From: Streptomyces collinus Tu 365
GTDB lineage: Bacteria; Actinomycetota; Actinomycetes; Streptomycetales; Streptomycetaceae
Length of the DNA stretch: 64,000 nt
Assembly (NCBI RefSeq): GCF_000444875.1
Contig: NC_021985.1
Location: forward strand, 1,860,001-1,924,000
Direction of reading: 5' to 3'
Shown here: positions 34,530-43,612 of the stretch, one piece after another
How positions within the stretch are numbered: position 1 is the stretch's first letter
How the letters are laid out: each line of letters starts with the position of its first letter
Position numbers and translations under genes: made by a program
The notes under the pieces: generated by a model
Databases searched by the model: none
What the model saw: only the letters and a program-made list of their open reading frames with translations
What the model was told of the DNA's origin: nothing

Positions 34530-35348
34530 TCAGGCCCCCGGTCGGCCCGTCGCCACCGCGTAGAAGGCCACCGCCGCCGCCGCGCCCACGTTCAGGGAGT
34601 CGACGCCGTGGGACATGGGGATGCGTACCCACTCGTCGGCCGCGACCAGGGCCTGGGTGGACAGGCCGTCGCCCTCGGCGCCGAGCATCAGGGCCACCCG
34701 GTCCATCCGGTGCGGAGCGGCCTCGTCCAGGCTCCTGGCCTTCTCGTCCGGGGTGAGCGCCAGCAGGGTGAAGCCCGCCTCGCGGACCGAGTCCAGCCCC
34801 TTCGGCCAGGACTCGAGCCGGGCGTACGGGACGGAGAACACCGCGCCCATCGAGACCTTGACGCTGCGGCGGTACAGCGGATCGGCGCAGTCGGGTGACA
34901 GCAGCACCGCGTCCATGCCGAGGGCGGCCGCCGAACGGAAGATCGCACCGATGTTGGTGTGGTCGTTGACCGACTCCATGACCACCACCCGGCGGGCGGT
35001 GCGCAGCAGCTCGGCGGCCGTCGGCAGCGGCTTGCGCTGCATCGAGGCGAGGGCGCCCCGGTGCACGTGGTAGCCGGTGACCTGCTCGGCGAGTTCGGGG
35101 CTGACGGCGTACACGGGCGCCGGGAGTTCGTCGATGACGTCGCGCATGACGTCGATCCACTTGGCCGAGAGCAGCATGGAGCGCATCTCGTAGCCGGCCT
35201 CCTTGGCCCTTCTGATGACCTTCTCGCCCTCCGCGATGAACAAGCCCTCGGCCGGTTCGCGCTTGCGGCGCAGTTCGACGTCGGTCAGGCCCGTGTAGTC
35301 GCGCAGGCGCGGGTCGTCGGGATCCTCAACGGTGATGAGATCGGCCAC
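34530..35348 (-). CDS. SpoU/TrmH-family RNA 2'-O-methyltransferase
   Basis: A 272-residue SPOUT methyltransferase. The N-terminal substrate-binding domain has EGLFIAEGEKVIRRAKEAG. The knotted SAM domain has motif 1 ESVNDHTNIGAIFRSAAALG, motif 2 VALMLGAEGDGLS and motif 3 RIPMSHGVDSLNVGAAAAVA. It likely methylates rRNA or tRNA ribose. In actinomycetes a related group gives thiopeptide resistance, but no evidence for that is seen here. The GTG start has AAGG upstream. Confidence 0.93.
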   Translation of the reverse strand: MADLITVEDPDDPRLRDYTGLTDVELRRKREPAEGLFIAEGEKVIRRAKEAGYEMRSMLLSAKWIDVMRDVIDELPAPVYAVSPELAEQVTGYHVHRGALASMQRKPLPTAAELLRTARRVVVMESVNDHTNIGAIFRSAAALGMDAVLLSPDCADPLYRRSVKVSMGAVFSVPYARLESWPKGLDSVREAGFTLLALTPDEKARSLDEAAPHRMDRVALMLGAEGDGLSTQALVAADEWVRIPMSHGVDSLNVGAAAAVAFYAVATGRPGA

Positions 35349-35421
35349 AGGGTGATACTGCCTTGTCCTGGGTGTGCTGCCAACGGCTGGGGAGGGGCTG
35401 GTTACCCCGGGTTACGCGTGA

Positions 35422-36651
35422 TCAAGCCACCGGCGGACCGGCGTTCACGACCGGGCCGACGACGATGACGGCCGGCGGCCGCACGTCCTCGGCGCGCACG
35501 GTCTCGGCGACCGTGGCGAGGGTCGCGTCCACGCGGCGCTGCGCGGCGGTCGTGCCCTCCTGGACGAGGGCGACGGGCGTCGCGGGCGGCCTGCCGTGCG
35601 CGACGAGGGTCTCGGCGATCTTCCCGATCTTGTCCACGCCCATGAGGATCACGAGCGTGCCGGTGAGCCTGGCCAGCGCCGGCCAGTCGACCAGGGACCG
35701 CTCGTCGTCGGGCGCGACATGGCCGCTGACCACGGTGAACTCGTGGGCGACACCCCGGTGGGTGACCGGGATGCCGGCCGCGCCCGGCACCGAGATGGAG
35801 CTGGAGATGCCGGGGACCACCGTGCAGGGGATGCCGGCCTCGGCGAGCGCCTGGACCTCCTCCATGCCCCGGCCGAAGACGAACGGGTCGCCGCCCTTGA
35901 GCCGGACGACGGACTTGCCCTGCCTGGCGTGCTCGATCAGCGCGTTGTTGATGGCCTCCTGGGCCATGTACCGCCCGTACGGGATCTTCGCGGCGTCGAT
36001 CACCTCGACGTGCGGCGGGAGTTCGGCGAGCAGGTCGCGCGGGCCCAGCCGGTCGGCGATGACGACGTCGGCCTCGGCGAGCAGCCGGCGGCCGCGGACG
36101 GTGATGAGGTCCGGGTCGCCGGGGCCGCCGCCGACCAGGGCCACGCCGGCCGTGCGGGTGCGGTGGTGCGGGGCGACCAGGGTGCCGTCGCGCAGCCCCT
36201 CGACCACCGCGTCGCGGATGGCGGCCGTGTGGCGCGGGTCGCGGCCGCGCGCGTCCGTGGTGAGGACGGCGACGGTGACGCCTTCGCTGTGACCGGTCGC
36301 CGGGGTCCAGGCCGTCGCCCGGTCGGCGTCGTCGGAGCGGACGCACCAGACGCGGTGCCGCTCCGCCTCGGCCGAGGCCCGCTCGTTGGCCTCGGGGTCG
36401 CTGGTGGCGATGAGGGCGTACCAGGCGTCGGCGAGGTCGCCCTCGGTGTAGGGGCGCCGTTCCCAGCGGATCTCCCCCGCGTCCGCCATGGCCTCCACCG
36501 ACGGTGTGGCCTCCGGCGAGACGAGCACGACGTCCGCACCCGCGGCGGTGAGCGCCGGCAGCCGCCGCTGGGCCACCTGACCGCCGCCGAGGACGACCAC
36601 ACGGCGGCCGGAGAGGCGGAGGCCTACGGGATAGGCGGGGTGTTCGGCCAT
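35422..36651 (-). CDS. cobA: Bifunctional siroheme synthase-like / uroporphyrinogen-III C-methyltransferase
   Basis: A 409-residue fusion. Residues 1-165 resemble the CysG N-terminal precorrin-2 dehydrogenase/ferrochelatase, with VVVLGGGQVAQRR (18-30). Residues about 168-409 form the SUMT domain, with VGGGPGDPDLIT (173-184), YGRYMAQEAINNALI, VRLKGGDPFVFGRG and VVPGISSSISVPG. It makes precorrin-2 for cobalamin and siroheme. Start ATG with GAGGAG upstream. It is in the same orientation as cobT and cobL, but a strong hairpin separates it from cobT. Confidence 0.95.
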   Translation of the reverse strand: MAEHPAYPVGLRLSGRRVVVLGGGQVAQRRLPALTAAGADVVLVSPEATPSVEAMADAGEIRWERRPYTEGDLADAWYALIATSDPEANERASAEAERHRVWCVRSDDADRATAWTPATGHSEGVTVAVLTTDARGRDPRHTAAIRDAVVEGLRDGTLVAPHHRTRTAGVALVGGGPGDPDLITVRGRRLLAEADVVIADRLGPRDLLAELPPHVEVIDAAKIPYGRYMAQEAINNALIEHARQGKSVVRLKGGDPFVFGRGMEEVQALAEAGIPCTVVPGISSSISVPGAAGIPVTHRGVAHEFTVVSGHVAPDDERSLVDWPALARLTGTLVILMGVDKIGKIAETLVAHGRPPATPVALVQEGTTAAQRRVDATLATVAETVRAEDVRPPAVIVVGPVVNAGPPVA

Positions 36652-36743
36652 GAGGTTCGGCTCCTCGTGCAGCGGTGTGGGGGCGCGCTGCAGCTCCGGA
36701 GCGGCCCTGACGTGCGGATTTTATGCTGTGGGCAGGGCAGACG

Positions 36744-36783
36744 GCACGGGTGGTCCGGTGGCTGAACACCGGACCACCCGTGC
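36744..36783 (-). terminator. Strong hairpin after cobT
   Basis: Perfect 17-bp stem (36744-36760 with 36767-36783) and loop GCTGAA, seven bases past the cobT stop. Confidence 0.85.
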
Positions 36784-36790
36784 GCGTCCC

Positions 36791-39700
36791 CTACTTCTCG
36801 GTGACTCCCGCCGAGTCGAACGTCGCCACCTCGTGCATCGCGCGGGCGGTGCTCTGCACCAGCGGCAGCGCGAGCAGCGCGCCGGTTCCCTCGCCGAGCC
36901 GGAGGTCGAGGTCGACCAGCGGGCGCAGGCCCAGCTTGTTGAGGGCCGCCACGTGGCCGGGCTCGGCGCTGCGGTGGCCGGCGATGCAGGCGGCGAGGAC
37001 CTCGGGGGCGATCGCCCGGGCGACGAGCGCCGCCGCACCGGCGCTGACGCCGTCCAGGATCACCGGCGTGCGCAGCGAGGCGCCGCCGAGGAGCAGGCCG
37101 ACCAGGGCCGCGTGCTCGAAGCCGCCGATGGCCGCGAGGACACCGATCGGGTCGGCCGGATCCGGCTGGTGGAAGTCGAGGGCGCGGCGGACGACCTCGG
37201 TCTTGCGGGCCAGTGTCTCGTCGTTGATGCCGGTGCCCCGGCCGGTGACCTCGGCGGGGTCGGCTCCGGTGAACACCGAGATGAGTGCGGCGGACGCGGT
37301 CGTGTTGGCGATGCCCATCTCGCCGGTGAGCAGCGCCTTGTTGCCGGCCGCGACCAGGTCGCGGGCGGTCTCGATGCCGACCTCGATGGCCGCCTTGGCC
37401 TCCTCGCGGGTCATCGCGGGCCCGGCGGTCATGTCGGAGGTGCCGCCGCGGATCTTGCGGGGCAGCAGGCCGGGCGTGGCCGGCAGGTCGGCGGCGACAC
37501 CGACGTCGACGACGCACACCTCGGCGCCGACCTGGGTGGCGAAGGCGTTGCAGACCGCGCCTCCGCCGAGGAAGTTGGCCACCATCTGGGCGGTGACCTC
37601 CTGCGGCCACGGGGTGACGCCCTGGGCGTGCACACCGTGGTCGCCCGCGAAGATGGCGACGGCCGCGGGCTCCGGGATCGGCGGCGGGCACTGCCGGGAC
37701 AGCCCGGACAGCTGCGCGGAGATGATCTCCAGCATGCCGAGCGCGCCGGCCGGCTTGGTCATGCGCTTCTGGCGCTCCCACGCCTCGCCGAGCGCCTTGG
37801 CGTCGAGCGGGCGGATCTGTGCGACGGTCTCGGCAAGCAGGTCGTGGGGTTCCTCTCCGGGCAGGGCGCGGCGGCCGTACGTCTCCTCGTGCACCACCCA
37901 GGACAGCGGGCGCCGCTTGGACCAGCCGGCCTGCATCAGCTCCGGCTCGTCCGGGAACTCGTCGACGTACCCGACGCACAGGTAGGCGATGACCTCCAGG
38001 TGCTCGGGCAGGCCGAGGGCGCGGACCATCTCGCGTTCGTCGAAGAAGCTGACCCAGCCGACGCCGAGGCCCTCGGCGCGGGCGGCGAGCCAGAGGTTCT
38101 CCACCGCGAGCGCGGCCGAGTACGGGGCCATCTGCGGCTGGGTGTACCGGCCGAGGGTGTGCCGGCCGCCCCGGGTGGGGTCGGCCGTGACGACGATGTT
38201 CACGGGGGTGTCGAGGATGGCCTCGATCTTCAGTTCCTTGAACTGCTTGGCCCGGCCCTTGGGCAGCGACTTCGCGTACGCCTCGCGCTGGCGCGTGGCC
38301 AGTTCGTGCATGGTGCGACGGGTGTCCTCGGACCGGATGACCACGAAGTCCCAGGGCTGCGAGTGGCCCACGGAGGGCGCGGTGTGGGCCGCCTCCAGGA
38401 CGCGGAGCAGCACCTCGTGCGGGATCGGGTCGGAACGGAAGCCGTTGCGGATGTCGCGCCGTTCGCGCATCACCTTCAGGACGGCCTCGCGCTCGGCGTC
38501 GTCGTAGGCGGGCGCGGCCGGTCCGGCGGACGGTGCCGCCTCGTCCGGCACGGCCTCGTCCGACGGGGCGGCGGCCGTGTCGTCGTCCTGGTCGGCGGCC
38601 CTGGTCTCCAGGTCGTCCGCCCGCTGTACGACGTCGGGTCCCGGCTCACCGGCCGGCGCGGCCTGCGCGGCGGCGGGCTCCGCCTCGCGCGGCGCGGGCA
38701 CCGTGGCCTGCGCCTCCTGCTGCTCCTGGACGGGCAGGACGAGGGGGTGCGGCGGGGTCGGCGCCAGGTGCGGGGTGGTCGGCACCTGGCCCTCGACGGG
38801 CACGAACTGCCCGAGCGGCTGCTCGGGGTGCGCCTGCAGCGGGACACCTGCGGGCAATGGCTCCGTGTCGGCGGCGGCCGGCTGCGGGATCTGCGCGGCC
38901 GGGTCCGTCCCGGCGGGCGCGCCGGGCTCGGCCGGGGCCTCGTCGGCACCAGGGGCCGCCGCGGTTCCGGGGGCCACGGCGGCGTTCCGGAGCTGCGGAC
39001 CGGTGGGCACGACGGGCGCGGTGGCGACGTCGGCGGGCTGGTCGGTGCCGGCCGGTGCCTGCTGCGGCCCGGTGGGCGCGGCTTCGCCGTCGTGCCCGGC
39101 CGGTGCGGTGAGCTGCGGGTCCTGGGCCTGCGGGTTCTGCGTCTGGGGGCCCTGGGCCTGCGGCGGCACGGTTCCGGACGCCGGGGGGAAGCCGTCGGCG
39201 GGCGGCGTCTGTACGGCGTCCTGCGCCGCGGCGGCCACCTCCGGGGCCGGCTGCGCGACGACGGGCCCGTGGGCCACCACCGGCTCGGCGGCCGGGACGG
39301 ACTCGGGCGTCTGCGCGGGGGCGGGCCGGACCTGGTCCACGGGGGCTTGTTCCGGGGCAGTGGCTACGGCGTCCGGGGCGGCGGGGACCGTCTCGGCGGC
39401 ATCGGGCGCGAGCTGCGCGGCGGCCGGGTCGGTGACGGGCTGGGCCCCGGGGGCGGCGACGTCCTGGGCGGCTACGACGCCCTCGGCCCGCGCCGGAGCC
39501 TCGGCGACTGCCTGGTCGGCGGGCGCGGGGGCAACGGGCTGCGGGGCCTGGGCGATCTGCGCGGCGCCGGCGGTCAGCGCGCCTTCGGCGGGCGGCGCGA
39601 ACTCGGGCGCCCGCACGGGCTCGGCCTGCGGAACGGCATCGCTCTCCTGCACGGGCTCGGCCTGCGGAACGGCATCGCCCTGCTGCACGGGCTCGGCCTG

Positions 39701-41044
39701 GGGAACGGCATTGCTCTCCTGCACAGGCTCGCTCTGCTGGAGGGGCTCGCTCTGCTGCACGGGCTCCGGTGCCTGTGCCTGCTCGGCCGGGAGGGCTTCC
39801 TCGGGCTGCTGCGCGGGCTCGGGCAGCTCGACGACGGCCTGCGCGTCGGGGCCGGGGTGCGCGGCCGGGGCGGCGGCGTGAGCCGCTTCCGGTGCCTCGA
39901 CCGGTGCCTCGACCGGCGCCACGGGCTGCGCCTCGGCGGTCTGCTGCGCGGTCCCGGCCGCAGCGGCGACCTCACCGGTGCCGTCGGTGACTTCGACGGG
40001 TGCGACGTCGTCCGGGGCGGTCCCGGCCTCCGGCGCGGGCGTGGCCGCGTCAACATGCGGGCCGGCCTCCGCCCCGGCCGGCGCCTCCGCGCCGGTGGCA
40101 GGGGCGGCCAGGGCCTCGGCGGCTTCCGGGCCCTCGGGCGCGTGCCCGGTCAGGGCCTCGACGGGCTGCTCGACCGGCAGGCCGTGGCCGGCGGGCGCGG
40201 CGGCGGTTCGGGGTGCGTCCGGCGCCTGGCCGGAGCCGGGCACCTGGCCCGGGACGGCCTGGGCGACGTACACGCCGTCGTGTCCGTGGGCGGGCTGCAT
40301 GCCGTCGTGCGCGTGCACGCCCTGGGCCTGCTGCTGGTCCGCGGCGGCCTCCTCGGCCGGTGCCTGGGCGCCCGCCTGGATGACGAGTCGGGCCATGGTG
40401 GCCTGGGCGGCGTCCGGGGTCTCGGCGACGGGCTGCGGGGCGTCCGCCGGACTAACCGTTTCGGCAGCCGGGGCCTGCGCGCCGACCGGCGCCACGGCGG
40501 GTGCCGCGCCCCAGGGAGCGGCGTTCTGCGGGGCCATCTCGCGCAGCGGCTGGGCGTCGAGGTACTCGGGCCCGGCCGGAGCCGGACCCGGCTGCCGCAC
40601 CGGAGCTCCCGCGGGGCCGCGGTCGGCGAGGGAGCGGACCGGGCTGGCGGAGGCGTCGGGGATCGGCGGGCCGAGGTGCAGCGGCCGGCGCGGCGGCTGG
40701 GGAGCCGCGGCCGGGTCGTGCGGGGCCGACAGGATGGGGGACGGCGGCACGGACGGCGGAGCGCTGGGCAGCCGGACGCCGTTGAGGTCGACCGAACCGC
40801 TGTCCCGGCCCGCGGTCTCGTGCGGGCCCGGCTCGTGCACGGCCTCGACGACCGGTTCCGGCGCCGGTGGCGGTACCTCGTTGCCCCACGCGCCCTGGGC
40901 ACCCGGCAGCAGCAGGTCTTCGTCCTCGGCGGGTGCCTCGGAGAGGTAGGTGTACGCGCCGCCGTGCGCGGAGGCGCCCGGCTGTTCCACCATGCCTGCG
41001 CTCTCCGGCTGTCCCTCGCCCGGGACCTGGCCGGTGTCCGTCAT
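36791..41044 (-). CDS. cobT: BluB-CobT fusion with a very long low-complexity N-terminus
   Basis: A 1417-residue protein. Residues 1 to about 845 are Pro/Ala/Glu/Val-rich with no fold, including three 12-residue repeats. Residues about 848-1060 match BluB, the flavin enzyme that makes 5,6-dimethylbenzimidazole (RERRDIRNGFRSDPIP, APSVGHSQPWDFVVIRS). Residues about 1065-1417 are CobT, which activates that base as its riboside phosphate (MTKPAGALGMLE, AIFAGDHGVHAQGVTPWP, GEMGIANTTASAAL). Two successive steps of lower-ligand synthesis are thus on one chain. The ATG has GAGGGG upstream. The opposite strand also has a very long open frame, a shadow of the GC-rich codons. Confidence 0.93.
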   Translation of the reverse strand: MTDTGQVPGEGQPESAGMVEQPGASAHGGAYTYLSEAPAEDEDLLLPGAQGAWGNEVPPPAPEPVVEAVHEPGPHETAGRDSGSVDLNGVRLPSAPPSVPPSPILSAPHDPAAAPQPPRRPLHLGPPIPDASASPVRSLADRGPAGAPVRQPGPAPAGPEYLDAQPLREMAPQNAAPWGAAPAVAPVGAQAPAAETVSPADAPQPVAETPDAAQATMARLVIQAGAQAPAEEAAADQQQAQGVHAHDGMQPAHGHDGVYVAQAVPGQVPGSGQAPDAPRTAAAPAGHGLPVEQPVEALTGHAPEGPEAAEALAAPATGAEAPAGAEAGPHVDAATPAPEAGTAPDDVAPVEVTDGTGEVAAAAGTAQQTAEAQPVAPVEAPVEAPEAAHAAAPAAHPGPDAQAVVELPEPAQQPEEALPAEQAQAPEPVQQSEPLQQSEPVQESNAVPQAEPVQQGDAVPQAEPVQESDAVPQAEPVRAPEFAPPAEGALTAGAAQIAQAPQPVAPAPADQAVAEAPARAEGVVAAQDVAAPGAQPVTDPAAAQLAPDAAETVPAAPDAVATAPEQAPVDQVRPAPAQTPESVPAAEPVVAHGPVVAQPAPEVAAAAQDAVQTPPADGFPPASGTVPPQAQGPQTQNPQAQDPQLTAPAGHDGEAAPTGPQQAPAGTDQPADVATAPVVPTGPQLRNAAVAPGTAAAPGADEAPAEPGAPAGTDPAAQIPQPAAADTEPLPAGVPLQAHPEQPLGQFVPVEGQVPTTPHLAPTPPHPLVLPVQEQQEAQATVPAPREAEPAAAQAAPAGEPGPDVVQRADDLETRAADQDDDTAAAPSDEAVPDEAAPSAGPAAPAYDDAEREAVLKVMRERRDIRNGFRSDPIPHEVLLRVLEAAHTAPSVGHSQPWDFVVIRSEDTRRTMHELATRQREAYAKSLPKGRAKQFKELKIEAILDTPVNIVVTADPTRGGRHTLGRYTQPQMAPYSAALAVENLWLAARAEGLGVGWVSFFDEREMVRALGLPEHLEVIAYLCVGYVDEFPDEPELMQAGWSKRRPLSWVVHEETYGRRALPGEEPHDLLAETVAQIRPLDAKALGEAWERQKRMTKPAGALGMLEIISAQLSGLSRQCPPPIPEPAAVAIFAGDHGVHAQGVTPWPQEVTAQMVANFLGGGAVCNAFATQVGAEVCVVDVGVAADLPATPGLLPRKIRGGTSDMTAGPAMTREEAKAAIEVGIETARDLVAAGNKALLTGEMGIANTTASAALISVFTGADPAEVTGRGTGINDETLARKTEVVRRALDFHQPDPADPIGVLAAIGGFEHAALVGLLLGGASLRTPVILDGVSAGAAALVARAIAPEVLAACIAGHRSAEPGHVAALNKLGLRPLVDLDLRLGEGTGALLALPLVQSTARAMHEVATFDSAGVTEK
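39615..39722. repeat. Three 36-bp tandem repeats inside cobT
   Basis: Units at 39615-39650, 39651-39686 and 39687-39722 differ at a few positions. They encode a 12-residue repeat of the type DAVPQAEPVQES in the disordered N-terminal part of the BluB-CobT fusion. Confidence 0.9.
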
Positions 41045-41389
41045 GCGTACCCCTCGCCCATCGGTTAGTGCTCCTACGACCAGCTCACCCGGAACGGCGC
41101 ACCGACCGCCCCGTAGTGAAGAACGAGCGTGCGTGCCCAGCGGCACGAACGACCCGCCCAAAAAAGGCGACAAAGCCATTCAGTGGCATTGTCCCGGCCG
41201 TTCCGCCGTCGCGACAGCATGATCCGCGACAGTCCGCTGTGGACTGCGCCACGTTGCGCGTCCTCGAGTTCTGCCGTACCACACCCGCCCTAAACGGGGC
41301 GCGTTTTCCGGACATTGGCGAACGAAGTTCCGGGCCACCGGTGCGGTGCAACGATCGGCCAGCCTACCGCGCGCGGTACGACAACAGGA
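41045..41389. other. 345-bp leader/intergenic region upstream of cobT
   Basis: This AT-richer gap sits between cobL and cobT. It must contain the cobT promoter. I looked for a cobalamin riboswitch on the minus strand and found no convincing B12-box layout. A short symmetric element CAGTCCGCTGTGGACTG lies at 41230-41246, and a run of six A lies near 41160. No gene is supported. Confidence 0.5.
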
Positions 41390-42616
41390 TCACGGGGCAC
41401 GATCCGGCAGAACCCCGCTGAGCAGGAACGCCACGTTCCGCTCGGTCTCCGTCCAGGCTCTCGTGTCGAGTTCGACGGACTGCATCAGGGCGCACTCGAC
41501 GCGGTACCCGTGCTCGGTCAGCCCGCGGCCGACGAGTTCGGCCTCGTCGCGGGTCGCGGCGTGGGTCACGATGCGCTGCGGGCGGCGGTCGGCGACCGCG
41601 GAGACGACGGCCGCTCCCCCACCGCCGACGCGGACGACGTCCGGTTCCGGCAGGTTCTCCAGGACGTGCGGGGCGGTCCCCTCCACCACCTGCAGCTGGA
41701 CCCCGAAGCGGCGCGCGACCGCCTCGGCCCGGGCGCAGGACTCGGGGCGCCGGTCGACGGCGATGACGGCGGCCCCGGCGCGGGCGGCCTCGCCGGCGAA
41801 CGCGCCGCTGCCGCAGCCGATGTCCCACACGAGGTCGCCGACCCGGGGGCCGAGCCGGGCGAGTTGGGCGGTCCGGAGCAGCTGGGTCTCGCCCTCGCCG
41901 AGGCCGCCGTACGCGGCGTACTCCTCGTCGGGCCGCACCCAGCCGCGCGGGCCGGCCGCCGGGTCGCGGCCGGCGAACCAGCCGCCGCCCTCGGCCGGGG
42001 CGGCCGGGCCGCCGGACCCGCCGATGACGATGACGACGTTCGGGTCGCGCCAGCTGTGGTCGGCGGCGTTGTCGGAGGTGACGACGGCGACCCGCTCGTG
42101 CTCGGTGCCCAGTTCCTCGCAGATGACGAAGGTGCGGTGGACCCCCTCCAGCAGCAGGCCGAGTTCGGCGGGACCGGCGCCCGGCGCGGTGAGCACGGCG
42201 ACCTTGGTGTGGGCGCGGCACACGTTCACGGCCCGGCGCAGGGTGCGCGGGTGGGCGACGACCACCTGGGCGTCGTCCCAGGGCATGCCGGCCCGGGCGA
42301 AGGCCGCGGCGACGGAGGACACGGCGGGGACGACCTCGACCTCGAGGCCGAACTCGGGGGCGCGCAGCGTCCGTACGACGCCGAAGAAGCCGGGGTCGCC
42401 GTCGGCGAAGACGACTGCGGTGCCGCGGTGGGCGGCGATGCGGCGGGCGGCCAGGGCGACACTGCCGAGGCGGATGCGCTCGGCGCCGGGCGGGACGCCG
42501 GGCAGTGCGAGGTGGTGGGCGGCGCCGGCCACCAGCGTGGCGGCGCCGAGGGCGCCGCGTGCCGCGTCGGTCAGCGGCGAGCCGTCCCAGCCGATCACCG
42601 TGACCCGGTCGGCCAT
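41390..42616 (-). CDS. cobL: Precorrin-6Y C5,15-methyltransferase (decarboxylating), CobL/CbiET
   Basis: A 408-residue two-domain enzyme of cobalamin synthesis that methylates C-5 and C-15 and decarboxylates the ring-C acetate. The N-terminal CbiE-like half has VTVIGWDGSPLT, FADGDPGFFGVVRTL and VVPAVSSVAAAFARAG. The C-terminal CbiT-like half has the SAM motif VWDIGCGSGAFAGEAA and ending VELDTRAWTETERN. ATG start. It lies in the same orientation as cobT with 345 bp between them. Confidence 0.94.
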   Translation of the reverse strand: MADRVTVIGWDGSPLTDAARGALGAATLVAGAAHHLALPGVPPGAERIRLGSVALAARRIAAHRGTAVVFADGDPGFFGVVRTLRAPEFGLEVEVVPAVSSVAAAFARAGMPWDDAQVVVAHPRTLRRAVNVCRAHTKVAVLTAPGAGPAELGLLLEGVHRTFVICEELGTEHERVAVVTSDNAADHSWRDPNVVIVIGGSGGPAAPAEGGGWFAGRDPAAGPRGWVRPDEEYAAYGGLGEGETQLLRTAQLARLGPRVGDLVWDIGCGSGAFAGEAARAGAAVIAVDRRPESCARAEAVARRFGVQLQVVEGTAPHVLENLPEPDVVRVGGGGAAVVSAVADRRPQRIVTHAATRDEAELVGRGLTEHGYRVECALMQSVELDTRAWTETERNVAFLLSGVLPDRAP

Positions 42617-42749
42617 CGTCGTCAGTCTCCAGAATCGCGCGGGTCGTCAGGTGCAGGAGCCCGAGGGGGCCCGGTGAGCGTATCCGCCCGGGCCGGCGAG
42701 CGTGCTCCCGGGGCTCCGCGGGACGCGGCTCCCGGTGCGCCGGGGCGGG

Positions 42750-43385
42750 TCAGTTCCAGTCGGAGTAGGCGGTGAAGCCGGTCTCGGCGAGCTGCTCGTC
42801 GTTGCCCTCCAGGTCCTCCGGGAGGAGGCTCCAGACGATGAAGTCGGTGCGCACGTCGCTCCAGGTGCCGTCGTCGGAGCGGTGGTGGACTATGCAGGCG
42901 TTGCGCAGCACGCCCTCGCTGATGCAGCCGATCTTCTGGGCGACCTGCTGGGAGGCGGTGTTGTCGGCGGCGGTGCGGATCTCGATGCGCTCGAACTTCT
43001 GGTCGCCGAGCAGCCATTGCGCGGTGGCGAGGGCGGCCTCCGAGGCGTAGCCCTCGCCGCGGGCCCAGGGGGCGATGATGTACGACAGCTCGGTGGCGCG
43101 GATGCGCCAGTCGGTCCCGGTGAGCTGGATGACGCCGACCAGGCGCTGGGTGAGGAACTCGGTGACGGCGAGGTTGAGGCCCCGGCCGGCGGCGCGTTCG
43201 GTGGGCGCGTACCCGGTGATCCAGTGGCGGGCGCCGTCCTGGGTGAAGGGCTGCGGGACGTCGGTCCAGGCGGCGACCTGCTCGTCGTTCATCATCTCGG
43301 CCAGGGCGGGCACGTCGTCCTCGTCGAGGGGACGCAGCACCAACCGCTCCGTGCTGATGGAGACGTTGGGGAAGGTGCTCGTCAT
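42750..43385 (-). CDS. RimJ/RimL-type GNAT N-acetyltransferase
   Basis: A 211-residue GNAT protein. It has STERLVLRPLDEDDVPALAEMM at the start, YIIAPWARGEGYASEAALATAQWLL (acetyl-CoA loop) and IEIRTAADNTASQQVAQKIG. The ending matches ribosomal-protein or small-molecule acetyltransferases. The ATG has GGAG eight bases upstream. Substrate unknown. Confidence 0.92.
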   Translation of the reverse strand: MTSTFPNVSISTERLVLRPLDEDDVPALAEMMNDEQVAAWTDVPQPFTQDGARHWITGYAPTERAAGRGLNLAVTEFLTQRLVGVIQLTGTDWRIRATELSYIIAPWARGEGYASEAALATAQWLLGDQKFERIEIRTAADNTASQQVAQKIGCISEGVLRNACIVHHRSDDGTWSDVRTDFIVWSLLPEDLEGNDEQLAETGFTAYSDWN

Positions 43386-43487
43386 GCGCCGCTCCGTAAC
43401 CTTCGGAAAATCCGTGGGGGACCGTCAGGACCCCGCAGTGCCCTGCTGAACTGCCCAGCATGCAGCATGAAACCACTCAACCGTACG

Positions 43488-43522
43488 ACGGGGCCCACTC
43501 CGGGTGAGGGAGTGGACCCCGT
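43488..43522 (-). terminator. Hairpin after the metNIQ operon
   Basis: A 14-bp stem with one mismatch (43488-43501 with 43509-43522) and a 7-base loop, about 90 bases past the metQ stop on the minus strand. Confidence 0.6.
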
Positions 43523-43612
43523 GCGTGGCGATACGCGGTATACGCCCTGTCGGACGGCCCGTCAGGGCACCGGCAAGGAGGACGTCGGCCGGAAGGACGT
43601 CGGTCAGGTCGG

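Noticed and set aside
36650..41068. Very long plus-strand frame opposite cobT
   Set aside because: It is a shadow of GC-rich codons in cobT, with no domain or start signal; the minus-strand frame contains clear BluB and CobT domains.
41045..41389. Cobalamin riboswitch upstream of cobT
   Set aside because: GCCACTG occurs once on the minus strand, but the other conserved parts and pairing of the B12 element are not visible. A covariance-model search would settle it.
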